Source: 66-474 sp964489055 (GTDB lineage Bacteria; Pseudomonadota; Gammaproteobacteria; Xanthomonadales; Rhodanobacteraceae). From it: a stretch of DNA of 64,000 bases. Positions within the stretch are counted from its first letter, which is position 1, and every line of letters begins with the position of its first letter. Positions 18,456 to 27,176 of the stretch are shown in pieces. The position numbers and the translations under genes were made by a program. The stretch spans positions 73,066-137,065 of the forward strand of contig CAZAXF010000003.1 in assembly GCA_964489055.1 (NCBI GenBank), given 5' to 3'. The notes under the pieces are model-generated. The model searched no databases, was not told where the DNA came from, and was given only the letters and a program-made list of their open reading frames with translations.

Positions 18456-19342
18456 TGGCCAAGATCAACCTGCTCCCGTGGCGCGCGGAACGGCGTGAAC
18501 GCCGCAAACGCGAGTTTTTCACCCAGTTGATCCTCGCTGCGATGGCAGCAATCGTGCTGGTGCTGCTGTGGTGGTTCTGGATGAGCCTGCGCATTGACAA
18601 CCAGGACAACCGCAACGCCTACCTCCAGGGCCAGATCCAGCAGCTCGATGCCAAGATCAGCGAGATCAAGAACCTGCAGAAGGTCAAGGATCACCTGCTG
18701 GCGCGCAAGAAGATCGTCGAGAAACTGCAGGCCAGCCGTTCGCAGATGGTGCACCTGTTCGACCAGATCGTGAAGACGATTCCCGCCGGTGCCCGCCTCA
18801 CTTCCATGGAACAGAAGGGCGACCAGCTCACCCTCAAGGGCGTGGCGCAGTCCAACGCCACCGTGGCCAATTACATGCGCCGGATCCAGGCCTCGCCGTG
18901 GATGGGGCCGGCGCAGTTGATCGGCACCGAAAAGATAGCCAACAATCCCAACACGCCCTATGAATTCCAGTTGGTCGTGACTCTGGGCACCCCCAAGGAC
19001 AACAAGGAAGGCGGTGGCGCCACGCCTGCCTCCGGCAGCACCAGCGCGCCGGCGGCAGCCAGCACGGCGGCACCGGCGGCGCTGCCGCAGGCGGCCGCGA
19101 CGATCGCCGCCGCCAACGCCGCGACCACGGCCGCCGCGAGCGCCGCAACCGCCGCCACGCCGGCGACTACCGCCGCGCCGGCCACCACCGCGGCTTCGGA
19201 CAAGCCGGCGGCATCGGCATCGGCAAGCCCGGCGATGCTCCCGGCCGCAAAACCGGCCACGTCGACGACCGCGGCCGCCGCAGGCGAGCCGGAAGCCGGC
19301 GCGCCCGCTGCATCCGCCGCCAGGGGAGGGGCCAGGCCATGA
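18455..19342 (+). CDS. pilN: PilN, type IV pilus assembly protein, with an alanine-rich tail
   Basis: The N-terminus MAKINLLPWRAERRERRKRE is the PilM-binding motif of PilN (INLLPWR). One membrane helix follows at about 24-44, then a coiled coil and a periplasmic ferredoxin-like domain to about residue 178. Residues 180-295 are an unusual low-complexity tail made mainly of Ala, Thr, Pro and Ser. PilN is usually near 200 residues, so the tail accounts for most of the excess length. PilN pairs with PilO in the inner-membrane alignment complex. The 3' end overlaps pilO by four bases. Confidence 0.93.
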   Translation: MAKINLLPWRAERRERRKREFFTQLILAAMAAIVLVLLWWFWMSLRIDNQDNRNAYLQGQIQQLDAKISEIKNLQKVKDHLLARKKIVEKLQASRSQMVHLFDQIVKTIPAGARLTSMEQKGDQLTLKGVAQSNATVANYMRRIQASPWMGPAQLIGTEKIANNPNTPYEFQLVVTLGTPKDNKEGGGATPASGSTSAPAAASTAAPAALPQAAATIAAANAATTAAASAATAATPATTAAPATTAASDKPAASASASPAMLPAAKPATSTTAAAAGEPEAGAPAASAARGGARP

Positions 19343-19986
19343 AGCTGATCGACGACCTGCGTAATCTCGACCGCAACAACATTGGCGGCTGGCCGAAATC
19401 GGTCAAGGGCTTTTTCATCATCCTGGTGATCGTGGTGATCCTGCTGCTGGGCTGGTACTTCTTCATCAGCAACCAGCAGGACACGCTCGCCTCCAAGCAG
19501 CAGGACGAGGTCCGCCTCAAGCAGGACTTCGAGAAGAAGCAGGCCAAGGTGGTCAACCTCGACGCGCTCAAGGCCCAGCTTGCGCAGATGAACGACATGC
19601 TCAGCCAGATGCTGCGCGAACTGCCCAGCAAGACCGAGATGCCCTCGCTGCTGGTGACCATCTCGCAGACCGCGCAGGCGGCCGGCATCGAAACCGACCA
19701 GTTCAAGCCCGAGCCCGAGATTCCGAAGGAGTTCTACGCGATCCAGCCGATCTCGCTGAAGATGCAGGGCACCTATCACCAGTTCGGCACCTTCATCAGC
19801 GGGGTCGCCTCGCTGCCGCGGGTGGTGATCCTCACCATGCACAACGTCTCGCTGCAGGCGGCCAAGTCGGCCGGCAAGAACGCGCCACCCGTCGGCGGCC
19901 AGTTGATGCTGCAGGGCACCGTGCAGACCTACCGCTATCTCGGTGACGAAGAGCCGAAGACGTCGGACAAGAAGGGAGGGAAGTGA
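19339..19986 (+). CDS. pilO: PilO, type IV pilus inner-membrane protein
   Basis: This 215-residue bitopic protein has a single helix (about residues 26-46), then a charged coiled coil with LKQDFEKKQAKVVNLDALK. The ferredoxin-like periplasmic domain includes FYAIQPISLKMQGTYHQFG. It forms heterodimers with PilN and binds PilP. Length and motifs are standard. It overlaps pilN and pilP by four bases each (ATGA, GTGA), consistent with coupled translation. Confidence 0.94.
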   Translation: MKLIDDLRNLDRNNIGGWPKSVKGFFIILVIVVILLLGWYFFISNQQDTLASKQQDEVRLKQDFEKKQAKVVNLDALKAQLAQMNDMLSQMLRELPSKTEMPSLLVTISQTAQAAGIETDQFKPEPEIPKEFYAIQPISLKMQGTYHQFGTFISGVASLPRVVILTMHNVSLQAAKSAGKNAPPVGGQLMLQGTVQTYRYLGDEEPKTSDKKGGK

Positions 19987-20510
19987 CCATGCGACCCACC
20001 CGTATCGCCATCGCCTTCGCGACCCTGGCCATGCTGCTCGGGCTTTCCGCGTGCAGCGGGCAGGGCGACCTGCACGCCTGGGTCGCCAAGGTCAAGGCCC
20101 GCAAGGGCGCGCCGCTGCCGGCGCTGCCGGTCGTCAAGACCTTCGAGACCTTCATCTACCAGGACCAGGACCAGCGCGACCCGTTCGAGCCCGCGCCGCC
20201 CGAGGCCACCGCGCAGAACGTGGCCGGGCCGCACCCGGACCAGAACCGGCCGCGCCAGCCGCTGGAGGCGTTTCCGCTCGACAGCCTGAAGATGGTCGGC
20301 ACGATCGGAAGGACCAAGGGCAACATCGAGGCATTGATCAAGGATCCGCAAGGCGTGATCCATCAGGTGCGTGTCGGCGATTACATGGGCCAGAACTACG
20401 GCCACGTCAGCAAGGTCACGCAATCACAAGTGGATCTGGTCGAACTGGTGCCGAACGGCTCGGGCGGCTGGATGGAACGCGACGCGACGGTCGCGCTGGG
20501 CGACAAATGA
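19983..20510 (+). CDS. pilP: PilP, type IV pilus lipoprotein
   Basis: This 175-residue lipoprotein links PilNO to the secretin PilQ. The signal peptide ends in the lipobox LSAC, followed by a disordered linker with FIYQDQDQRDPFEP, a hallmark of PilP. The C-terminal beta-sandwich domain contains LKMVGTIGR and VRVGDYMGQNYGHV. The GTG at 19983 overlaps the pilO stop; an ATG two codons later is also possible. Confidence 0.94.
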   Translation: MTMRPTRIAIAFATLAMLLGLSACSGQGDLHAWVAKVKARKGAPLPALPVVKTFETFIYQDQDQRDPFEPAPPEATAQNVAGPHPDQNRPRQPLEAFPLDSLKMVGTIGRTKGNIEALIKDPQGVIHQVRVGDYMGQNYGHVSKVTQSQVDLVELVPNGSGGWMERDATVALGDK

Positions 20511-20532
20511 CGATTCATCGGGGGTTACGTTC

Positions 20533-22875
20533 ATGATGACCAAACCTGCTCACTTCATCGGTCGCTCCGGCGGCGGACCCGCCCGGCGCGGGCACGTCCG
20601 GATGGCATGGCTGGCCCTTTTGCTGCTGTTGCTGGCCGGCCCGGCAATGGCTGCCAACACCCTGAAGAACGTCACCGCGTCGCCGCTGGAGGGCGGCAAG
20701 GTGCAGTTGACCCTCACGTTCTCCGGTCCGGCGAGCGCCCCCGAGGCATTCAGCACCAACACCCCGCCGCGCATCGCGATGGACTTCGCCGACACCAGCA
20801 ACGGGCTTGCGCACCGCTCCTACACCGTGAACCAGGGCAACGCGAAGACGGTCAGTGCGGTCGAGGCCAACGGCCGCACGCGCGTGGTGGTGGACCTGTC
20901 GCAGGCCGCGCCCTACCTGACCCGCGTCGATGGCAACCAGGTCATCGTAACCATCGGCGCCGGCATGGGTGGTGCCACGACGGCCGCCGCGGCCCCCGCG
21001 TCGGCTCCGCAGGCGTCGCAGGCAACGCCGTCACTCGCCCAGCCGGCGCCGCCGCCCCAGTCCCAGCGTTCGCTCGCCGTTGCCACGTCCAATCCCGACA
21101 AGGCCGCGGCAATGGCCGCCAACAACGTCATCACCTCGGTCGACTTCCAGCGCGGTGACCACGGCGCCGGCAAGCTGGTGGTCGAATTCAGCAAGCCGGG
21201 CGCCGCGGCCAGCATGCACACCACAGGCGACACCACCACCATCGACGTGGCCGGCGCCAGGCTCGCCGCCTCGCAGGCGCGCCGCCTGGACGTGACCAGC
21301 TACGCGACCCCGGTTCGCAGCGTCAACACCCACGCGGTGCCTGGCGGCGCAAAGATCGAAGTCGATACCCGCGGCGTGGTGCATACCTCGTCCTACCAGA
21401 CGGGCAACGAATACGTGGTCGAGTTCGCCCGTCCCGAATCCAACGAACAGAACGCGCTCGGTGCACCCAAGCCGGTCGTCTACAAGGGCAGCCGGGTGAC
21501 CTTCAACTTCCAGGACATCCCGGTGCGCTCGGTGCTGCAGTTGCTGGCCGACGTGTCCAACCTCAACATCGTGGCCTCCGACAGCGTCCAGGGCAACGTG
21601 ACCCTCAGGCTGGTCAACGTGCCGTGGGACCAGGCGCTTGACGTGATCCTGCGCGCCAAGAGCCTGGCCAAGCGCAAGAACGGCAACGTGATCTGGGTGG
21701 CTCCGCAGACCGAGATCGCCCAGTACGAGGAAAACGTCGCGAAGGCGCGGGAGAAGGAGCTCAGCAGCGCGCAACTGGTCACCGACTACATCCCGATCAA
21801 CTACGGCAGTGCCAAGCAGATCGCCGAGCTCCTGACTTCCGGTGCCAAGGCCGGCAATGTCGGCGGCGGCGGTGGTGCGGGCAACGCCCAGCGCGGATTC
21901 CTCTCCCCGCGCGGCAGCGTGTCCTTCGACGAGCGCACCAACACCTTGCTGGTCAACGACACGCCCGAAAAGGTGCAGGAAATCCGCCAACTGGTGTCGG
22001 TGCTCGATCGCCCGGTCAAGCAGGTGCTGATCGAATCGCGGCTGGTGATCGCGACCGACAACTTCACCCGCGAGCTGGGCGCCAAGCTGGGCATTGCCGG
22101 CTTCCACGTCAACCCCAGCGGCCAGACACTGATGACCAACAACACCGCCGAAAACATCGTCGACATGGGCAACAGCATCGCCAACTCGAACTACCAGGCG
22201 GCGCAGAATGCGGCGAGCGGCAACACCGGCCAACTGCCGCCGCAGATCCAGATCCCTTCGGGCCTGAACGTCAACCTGCCCTCGACCACCACCGGCACCA
22301 GCAGCATCGCCTTCGGCATCCTGGGCAACGACTACCTGTTGAACCTCGAGCTGTCCGCTGCCCAGCAGGAAGGCCGCAGCGAGACCATCTCGCAGCCCAA
22401 GGTCGTGACCAGCAACAATCAGGAGGCCTCGATCGTGCAGGGCCAACAGGTTGGCTACGTCACGTTCCAGAATTCCGGTCCGGGGAGTACTGGTAACGCG
22501 ACCGTCCAGTTCAAGAACGCCGCGCTGGAGCTGCACGTCACCCCGACCATTACCTCGGATAATCGGGTGTTCATGAAGCTCAAGATTCTGAAGGACTCGA
22601 TCAACCAGTTTGTGGCGAATCCGGGCGGTGGCCTCGTGCCGCAGATCGACCACCGCGAAATCGATACCTCGGTACTGGTCAACAACGGCCAGACCGTGGT
22701 GCTCGGCGGGGTCTACGAGTTCCAGAGCGAGCATGACGTGAACAAGGTGCCGTTCCTCGGTGACATCCCGATCCTTGGCGCATTGTTCCGCAACAAGCTC
22801 AACAAGAACAACAAGGCCGAGTTGCTGGTGTTCATCACGCCGCATATTTTGGGCAAGGAAACCACGCTGCAGTAA
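20533..22875 (+). CDS. pilQ: PilQ, type IV pilus outer-membrane secretin
   Basis: This 780-residue protein forms the outer-membrane channel for the pilus. After a long signal peptide (hydrophobic stretch AWLALLLLLLAGPAMA) come two AMIN peptidoglycan-binding domains (about 43-140 and 195-300). An STN domain follows with FNFQDIPVRSVLQLLADVS, then the N-domain and a C-terminal secretin domain with GLVPQIDHREIDTSVLVNNG and VPFLGDIPILGALFR. Two adjacent ATGs (20533 and 20536) are possible starts. It ends the pilMNOPQ operon. Confidence 0.95.
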   Translation: MMTKPAHFIGRSGGGPARRGHVRMAWLALLLLLLAGPAMAANTLKNVTASPLEGGKVQLTLTFSGPASAPEAFSTNTPPRIAMDFADTSNGLAHRSYTVNQGNAKTVSAVEANGRTRVVVDLSQAAPYLTRVDGNQVIVTIGAGMGGATTAAAAPASAPQASQATPSLAQPAPPPQSQRSLAVATSNPDKAAAMAANNVITSVDFQRGDHGAGKLVVEFSKPGAAASMHTTGDTTTIDVAGARLAASQARRLDVTSYATPVRSVNTHAVPGGAKIEVDTRGVVHTSSYQTGNEYVVEFARPESNEQNALGAPKPVVYKGSRVTFNFQDIPVRSVLQLLADVSNLNIVASDSVQGNVTLRLVNVPWDQALDVILRAKSLAKRKNGNVIWVAPQTEIAQYEENVAKAREKELSSAQLVTDYIPINYGSAKQIAELLTSGAKAGNVGGGGGAGNAQRGFLSPRGSVSFDERTNTLLVNDTPEKVQEIRQLVSVLDRPVKQVLIESRLVIATDNFTRELGAKLGIAGFHVNPSGQTLMTNNTAENIVDMGNSIANSNYQAAQNAASGNTGQLPPQIQIPSGLNVNLPSTTTGTSSIAFGILGNDYLLNLELSAAQQEGRSETISQPKVVTSNNQEASIVQGQQVGYVTFQNSGPGSTGNATVQFKNAALELHVTPTITSDNRVFMKLKILKDSINQFVANPGGGLVPQIDHREIDTSVLVNNGQTVVLGGVYEFQSEHDVNKVPFLGDIPILGALFRNKLNKNNKAELLVFITPHILGKETTLQ

Positions 22876-22900
22876 CGCAACCCCGCTTCAGGCTGCATGG

Positions 22901-22926
22901 GGACGGCGCGGGCGACCGCGCCGTCC
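22901..22926 (+). terminator. Terminator-like hairpin after pilQ
   Basis: GGACGGCGCGG pairs perfectly with CCGCGCCGTCC around a GCGA tetraloop, 26 bp after the pilQ stop. The stem is strong and well placed to end the pil operon, but no T run follows, so the call is tentative. Confidence 0.5.
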
Positions 22927-22959
22927 GCGTTCCGGCTCCGGCCGATGCAACCAGAGTGC

Positions 22960-23236
22960 CACGGCTCTTCTCCCTGCCGTTCAAGGGGAGGGCCACCGCT
23001 CTTCTCATCCCCCTTCAAGGCGAGGGACGCCACTTCTCTCCCTCCCCTGGGAGGCGAGGGCCGCCGCTCTTCCAACTGCCCGTCAATGGGAGGGCTGCCG
23101 TTCCTTTCCCTCCCCTTCAAGGGGAGATCCGCCGTTCTTCTCTCTCCCCTTCAAGGGGAGCGCTACCGTTCTTCTCCCTCCCCTTCAAGGGGAGGGCTAC
23201 CGTTCTTCTCCCTCCCCTTCAAGGGGAGGGTCGGGG
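22960..23236. repeat. 34-bp tandem repeat with CTCCCCTTCAAGGGGAG palindrome
   Basis: About eight units with a 34-bp period fill this stretch. The centre CTCCCCTTCAAGGGGAG is a perfect palindrome in the last four units; earlier units are degenerate. Linkers read GCTACCGTTCTTCTCC or similar. The rest of the 441-bp gap between pilQ and the MoxR gene holds no gene. Confidence 0.8.
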
Positions 23237-23316
23237 TGGGGATGGGTTCGCACACCGGCCAGGCCGCTGCGAGGCCCACGATAAACTTTCCCGCCCGACT
23301 GTGGTCTACTGGGCGC

Positions 23317-24378
23317 ATGCAATCCGACGCTTCCCCACTCCATGCCGCACCGGACGCGCCTGACACCGTGCAGGTCGAAGCTGCCGACGCGAGTGCACGG
23401 GCCGCCGCGAATGCACTGCAGGCGCGCTTCGCCGCGCTGCGCCAGACGCTGTCCGGCGAGGTCATCGGCCAGCCGGCCCTGATCGAACGCCTGCTGCTGG
23501 CGCTGCTCGCCGACGGCCACCTGCTGGTCGAGGGCGCGCCCGGTCTTGCCAAGACCACCGCGGTCAAGGCGTTGGCCAGCCACATCGAGGCCGACTTCCA
23601 CCGCGTGCAGTTCACGCCCGACCTGCTGCCCGCCGACCTCACCGGCACCGACGTGCTGCGCCCGCAGACCGGCAACTTCGAATTCGAACCGGGTCCGCTG
23701 TTCCACAACCTGGTGCTGGCCGACGAGGTCAACCGCGCGCCGGCCAAGGTGCAATCGGCGCTGCTGGAAGCCATGGCCGAACGCCAGGTCACCATCGGCC
23801 GCACGTCGTGGCCGTTGCCGAAGCTGTTCCTGGTGATGGCAACGCAAAACCCGATCGAGCAGGAAGGCACTTTCCCGCTGCCCGAAGCCCAGCTCGACCG
23901 CTTCCTGCTGCACGTGCCCGTGCACTACCCCGCAGCCGGCACCGAACGCGAAATCCTGCGCCTCGCGCACCGCCAGGCGCGCAGCGGACTGGACACGGCG
24001 TCGCCGGCCGCGCGCCTGGTCACCCAGGACGAGATTTTTCAGGCCCGCCGCGAAGTACTCGACCTGCATCTGGCCGACGACCTCGAGGAATACATCGTGC
24101 AACTGGTGCTGGCCACGCGCGACCCGCGCCCTTGGGCGCCCGCGTTGCGCCAGAAGATCGCCTGGGGCGCCAGCCCGCGCGCCAGCATCGCGCTGGAGCG
24201 TTGTGCGCGCGCCGCGGCGTGGCTGGCCGGCCGCGACTACGTGCTGCCCGAAGACGTCCAGACGCTGGCGCCGGACGTCTTGCGCCACCGCGTCCTGCTC
24301 GGCTACGAAGCCGAAGCCGAAGGACTGCGGGTGGACGATGTGGTGCGCCAGTTGCTGGAGCGCGTGCCGTTGCCGTAG
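23317..24378 (+). CDS. MoxR-type AAA+ ATPase
   Basis: This 353-residue cytoplasmic ATPase belongs to the MoxR family, chaperone-like proteins that act with VWA-domain partners. Walker A is EGAPGLAKTTA, Walker B LVLADEVNRAPAK, followed by sensor 1 FLVMATQNPIEQEGTFPLPE. The C-terminal lid contains WGASPRASIALERCARAAAW. The ATG at 23317 follows the repeat array; an upstream frame that reads through the repeats is an artefact. It begins the Bat-type operon, although 298 bp of repeats and unassigned sequence separate it from the next gene. Confidence 0.93.
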   Translation: MQSDASPLHAAPDAPDTVQVEAADASARAAANALQARFAALRQTLSGEVIGQPALIERLLLALLADGHLLVEGAPGLAKTTAVKALASHIEADFHRVQFTPDLLPADLTGTDVLRPQTGNFEFEPGPLFHNLVLADEVNRAPAKVQSALLEAMAERQVTIGRTSWPLPKLFLVMATQNPIEQEGTFPLPEAQLDRFLLHVPVHYPAAGTEREILRLAHRQARSGLDTASPAARLVTQDEIFQARREVLDLHLADDLEEYIVQLVLATRDPRPWAPALRQKIAWGASPRASIALERCARAAAWLAGRDYVLPEDVQTLAPDVLRHRVLLGYEAEAEGLRVDDVVRQLLERVPLP

Positions 24379-24490
24379 GACTCGGGACTCGGGACTCGGG
24401 ACTCGGCGCTAGGGACTCGGCGCTCGGGACTCGGCGCTAGGGACTCGGCGCTAGGGACTCGGCGCTCGGGACTCGGCGCAAGGCGCTCGG
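24379..24490. repeat. Heptanucleotide/14-mer tandem repeat, array 2
   Basis: Directly after the moxR stop come three units of CTCGGGA, then about five units of a 14-mer CTCGGCGCTAGGGA (or CTCGGCGCTCGGGA). The array belongs to the same family as those after spoT and pilT. The remaining 186 bp up to 24676 hold no gene that I can support. Confidence 0.8.
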
Positions 24491-24676
24491 GACCGGGGAC
24501 CGGGAGAGTCCTCCGTGTTTTCGGGAGTGGTTCCCGACCATGTGCAGGTTGCGAAGAAGCGGTTTCGAAAAACCGTTCGCGTTGAGCGCAGTGAGCGCAG
24601 CGGCCGGAGTCGAAACGCCAGGCCCCTCGTCCCGGACGCCAGCTTCCATTCCAGTCATCCGCATTCGTGAAACCAG

Positions 24677-25630
24677 ATGCCCGCCAGCGCGCAACAACAA
24701 GCCACTGCTAGTCCGCCTCACGGCACCACCCGCGTCGAACTGGCCGAGCTGATGGCGCTGCGCGCGCGCGCCGGCAAGCCGGAGCTTCATCGCGAGCGTT
24801 TGCGCACCCCGCAGGCTGGCGGCCACGTGTCGGCGTTGCGCGGGCGCGGGATGGACTACGCCGAATCGCGCATCTACCAGCCCGGCGACGACGTGCGCAA
24901 CATCGACTGGCGGCGCACCGCGCGCAGCGGCAAGTGGCACACCAAGCTGTTCGAGGCCGAACGCGAGCAGGCATTGCTGCTGTTGATCGACACGCATCCG
25001 ACGATGCGCTTCGGCACCCGGGTCCGCTACAAGTCGGTCGCCGCAGCGCGCGCCGCCGCATGGCTGGCGTGGACCGGGATGCGCGCCGGCGACCGCGTGG
25101 GTGCGCTGGCCTTCGGCAGCGTGCACGCCGCGGTCGCGCCGCATCCGGGCACGCGCGGAACCCTCGCGGTGCTCGGCGCGCTGGCACGCTGGGATGCCCG
25201 GGCGCGGCAGGAACCGGGCGATCGCGAAGAGCCGCTCTCGCGCGCAATCCAGCGCGCCTACCGCATGCTGGCGCCGGGCAGCCGGGCCATGCTGCTGTCC
25301 GACGGCTGGTGCGTGGACGACGACGCAAAGGCCGCCATGGTGCGCCTCGCGCGCCGCGTGGACCTTCGCGCGGGCATCGTGGTCGACGCGCTCGAGCATA
25401 CCCTCGCGCCCGCCGGGGTGTACGCGTTCCAGCGCGGGCAGCGCATTGCGGTTGCCGACCTCACGCGCGCGGCCGGCCGGACCCGTTTCGGCGAGCAGTT
25501 GGCGCAGGGCTGGCGGCAACTGGCCAGCGTCTGCGATGCCGTGGGCGTGCGCTGGACGCTGCTGCCGGCCGAGGACGATCTGGACCGCGCCGTCGGGCAA
25601 TTGTGGCGCACCGGAAGGAGACATCCATGA
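24677..25630 (+). CDS. DUF58 domain protein of the MoxR/Bat operon
   Basis: This 317-residue protein carries the DUF58 signature YQPGDDVRNIDWRRTARSGK near residues 68-90, followed by KLFEAEREQALLLLIDTHPT. The latter has the fold of a VWA domain with a partial metal site. DUF58 proteins are encoded almost invariably after MoxR ATPases; their precise role is unresolved. The stop overlaps the next start in ATGA. No signal peptide is seen, so the protein is probably cytoplasmic or membrane-associated. Confidence 0.88.
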   Translation: MPASAQQQATASPPHGTTRVELAELMALRARAGKPELHRERLRTPQAGGHVSALRGRGMDYAESRIYQPGDDVRNIDWRRTARSGKWHTKLFEAEREQALLLLIDTHPTMRFGTRVRYKSVAAARAAAWLAWTGMRAGDRVGALAFGSVHAAVAPHPGTRGTLAVLGALARWDARARQEPGDREEPLSRAIQRAYRMLAPGSRAMLLSDGWCVDDDAKAAMVRLARRVDLRAGIVVDALEHTLAPAGVYAFQRGQRIAVADLTRAAGRTRFGEQLAQGWRQLASVCDAVGVRWTLLPAEDDLDRAVGQLWRTGRRHP

Positions 25631-26196
25631 ACACCGCCAGCCCCGTGCTGCGCGACATCCACATTGCCCCGGCGCCGTGGTGGCCGCCGGCACCGGGCTG
25701 GTGGCTGCTGGCGTTGCTGGTCGCGGTTGCGGTGGCGTTTGGTGTGTGGTGGTGGCGCATGCACCGGCGGTCGCGCCGCCCTGCCGCCGCATTGCGCGAG
25801 ATCGACCGGCTGGCGTCGCGGTTTGCGGCCGACGGCGACCGCGCGGCGCTTGCCGCCGGCGCATCGCGCTTGCTGCGCCGCGTGGCGCGGCAGGTCGAAC
25901 CCGCCGTCGCCGCCTCGCGCGGCGAACCCTGGCGTGACTTCGTGCGCCGCAACGCGCGTGACGCCGCCGACGCCGAACTGCTGGAAACCCTGCGCGAGGC
26001 GGCATTCCGCCCGCATCCTGATTTCGATGCAGACGCGCTGTTGTCGGCGCTGCGCGCATGGTGCCCGCGTGCGCTGCGCGCCAAGCGCCCCGGTATTTCC
26101 CGCAGGCCGGCATCGGGCAAGTCCGGCGGAATGCCGCCGGCAACCGGCAACGCCGCGCCGCCTGCCCGACGCGTACAGGGAGCCACGCCGCAATGA
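25627..26196 (+). CDS. DUF4381 family membrane protein
   Basis: This 189-residue protein has one transmembrane helix near residues 23-42 (GWWLLALLVAVAVAFGVWWW). The cytoplasmic helical domain contains AAALREIDRLASRFAADGDR and AELLETLREAAFRPHPDFDA. This matches DUF4381, found between DUF58 and VWA genes in Bat operons. The C-terminal 40 residues are basic and low-complexity. The four-base overlaps with both neighbours fix the start. Confidence 0.83.
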   Translation: MNTASPVLRDIHIAPAPWWPPAPGWWLLALLVAVAVAFGVWWWRMHRRSRRPAAALREIDRLASRFAADGDRAALAAGASRLLRRVARQVEPAVAASRGEPWRDFVRRNARDAADAELLETLREAAFRPHPDFDADALLSALRAWCPRALRAKRPGISRRPASGKSGGMPPATGNAAPPARRVQGATPQ

Positions 26197-27176
26197 CCTT
26201 TGCCTGGCCCTGGATGTTCGCGTTGCTGCCGCTGCCCTGGCTGGCGTGGAAACTGCTGCCGCCGGCCGCCCCGGCCGCGGCGCTGCGCCTGCCGCAGCGC
26301 GTGAAGCTGGCTTCGGCGGGAACCCCCCGTGGCGGGTCGCGCCGGCGGCTCGTCGTCGCGGCGCTTGCCTGGCTGCTGCTGGTTTGCGCCGCCGCGCGCC
26401 CGCAGCAGCCGGCGCCGCCGCAGGCGCTGCATCACACCGGCCGGGCGCTGATGCTGGCGGTGGATTGCTCGGGCAGCATGGGCATCGAGGACATGCGCCT
26501 GGGCGGCCAGCGACTCAGCCGCTTCGCGGCGGTCAAGGCGATCGCGTCGCGTTTCATTGCCGAGCGATCCGGCGACGAAGTCGGCCTGGTGTTGTTCGGC
26601 ACCCACGCCTACCTGTTGACGCCGATGACCTTCGACGTGCACGCGGTGGCGGCCCAGATGCGCGGTGCCGCGATCGGCCTCGCGGGTCGCGAGACCGCCA
26701 TCGGCGACGCCATCACCCTGGCGGTCAAGCACCTCGCCGCGCTGCCGGCGCGCGCGCGGGTGCTGGTGCTGCTGACCGACGGGGTCAACACCGCCGGCAG
26801 CGTGACGCCGCGGGCCGCGGCGCGGCTGGCCAAGGCCGCGGGCGTGCGCATCTACACCATCGGGGTGGGCTCGGCGGGACGTTCCCTCGACGTCTTCGGC
26901 ATGCATTTGAATGCGCCCGACACCTCGCTGGATACCGCAACCCTCACCACCATCGCGCGCGAAACCGGCGGGCGCTTCTTCCGCGCTGCCGACGGCACCG
27001 AACTTGCCGACGCCTACCGCACCATCAATGCCCTGGAACCGCTGGCCCGGGGCACCTCGATGCTGCGCCCGGCCGGCGAACTGTATCCATGGCCGCTGGC
27101 GCTGGCACTGCTGCTGGCCTGCACGCTGCTGCCGTGGCGGTCGTTGCGGCCGCGCCGCGCGGAGTCGCCGGCATGA
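26193..27176 (+). CDS. VWA-domain membrane protein (BatA-like)
   Basis: This 327-residue protein has N-terminal hydrophobic segments (WPWMFALLPLPWLAWKLLP and residues 52-66), then a von Willebrand factor A domain. The MIDAS is intact: D91-C-S93-G-S95 in AVDCSGSMG, Thr in GRETAIGDAI, and LVLLTDGVNTAG. A C-terminal helix re-anchors it. In Bat operons such proteins bind a metal ion and act with MoxR in envelope stress tolerance. It overlaps both neighbours by four bases. Confidence 0.9.
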   Translation: MTFAWPWMFALLPLPWLAWKLLPPAAPAAALRLPQRVKLASAGTPRGGSRRRLVVAALAWLLLVCAAARPQQPAPPQALHHTGRALMLAVDCSGSMGIEDMRLGGQRLSRFAAVKAIASRFIAERSGDEVGLVLFGTHAYLLTPMTFDVHAVAAQMRGAAIGLAGRETAIGDAITLAVKHLAALPARARVLVLLTDGVNTAGSVTPRAAARLAKAAGVRIYTIGVGSAGRSLDVFGMHLNAPDTSLDTATLTTIARETGGRFFRAADGTELADAYRTINALEPLARGTSMLRPAGELYPWPLALALLLACTLLPWRSLRPRRAESPA

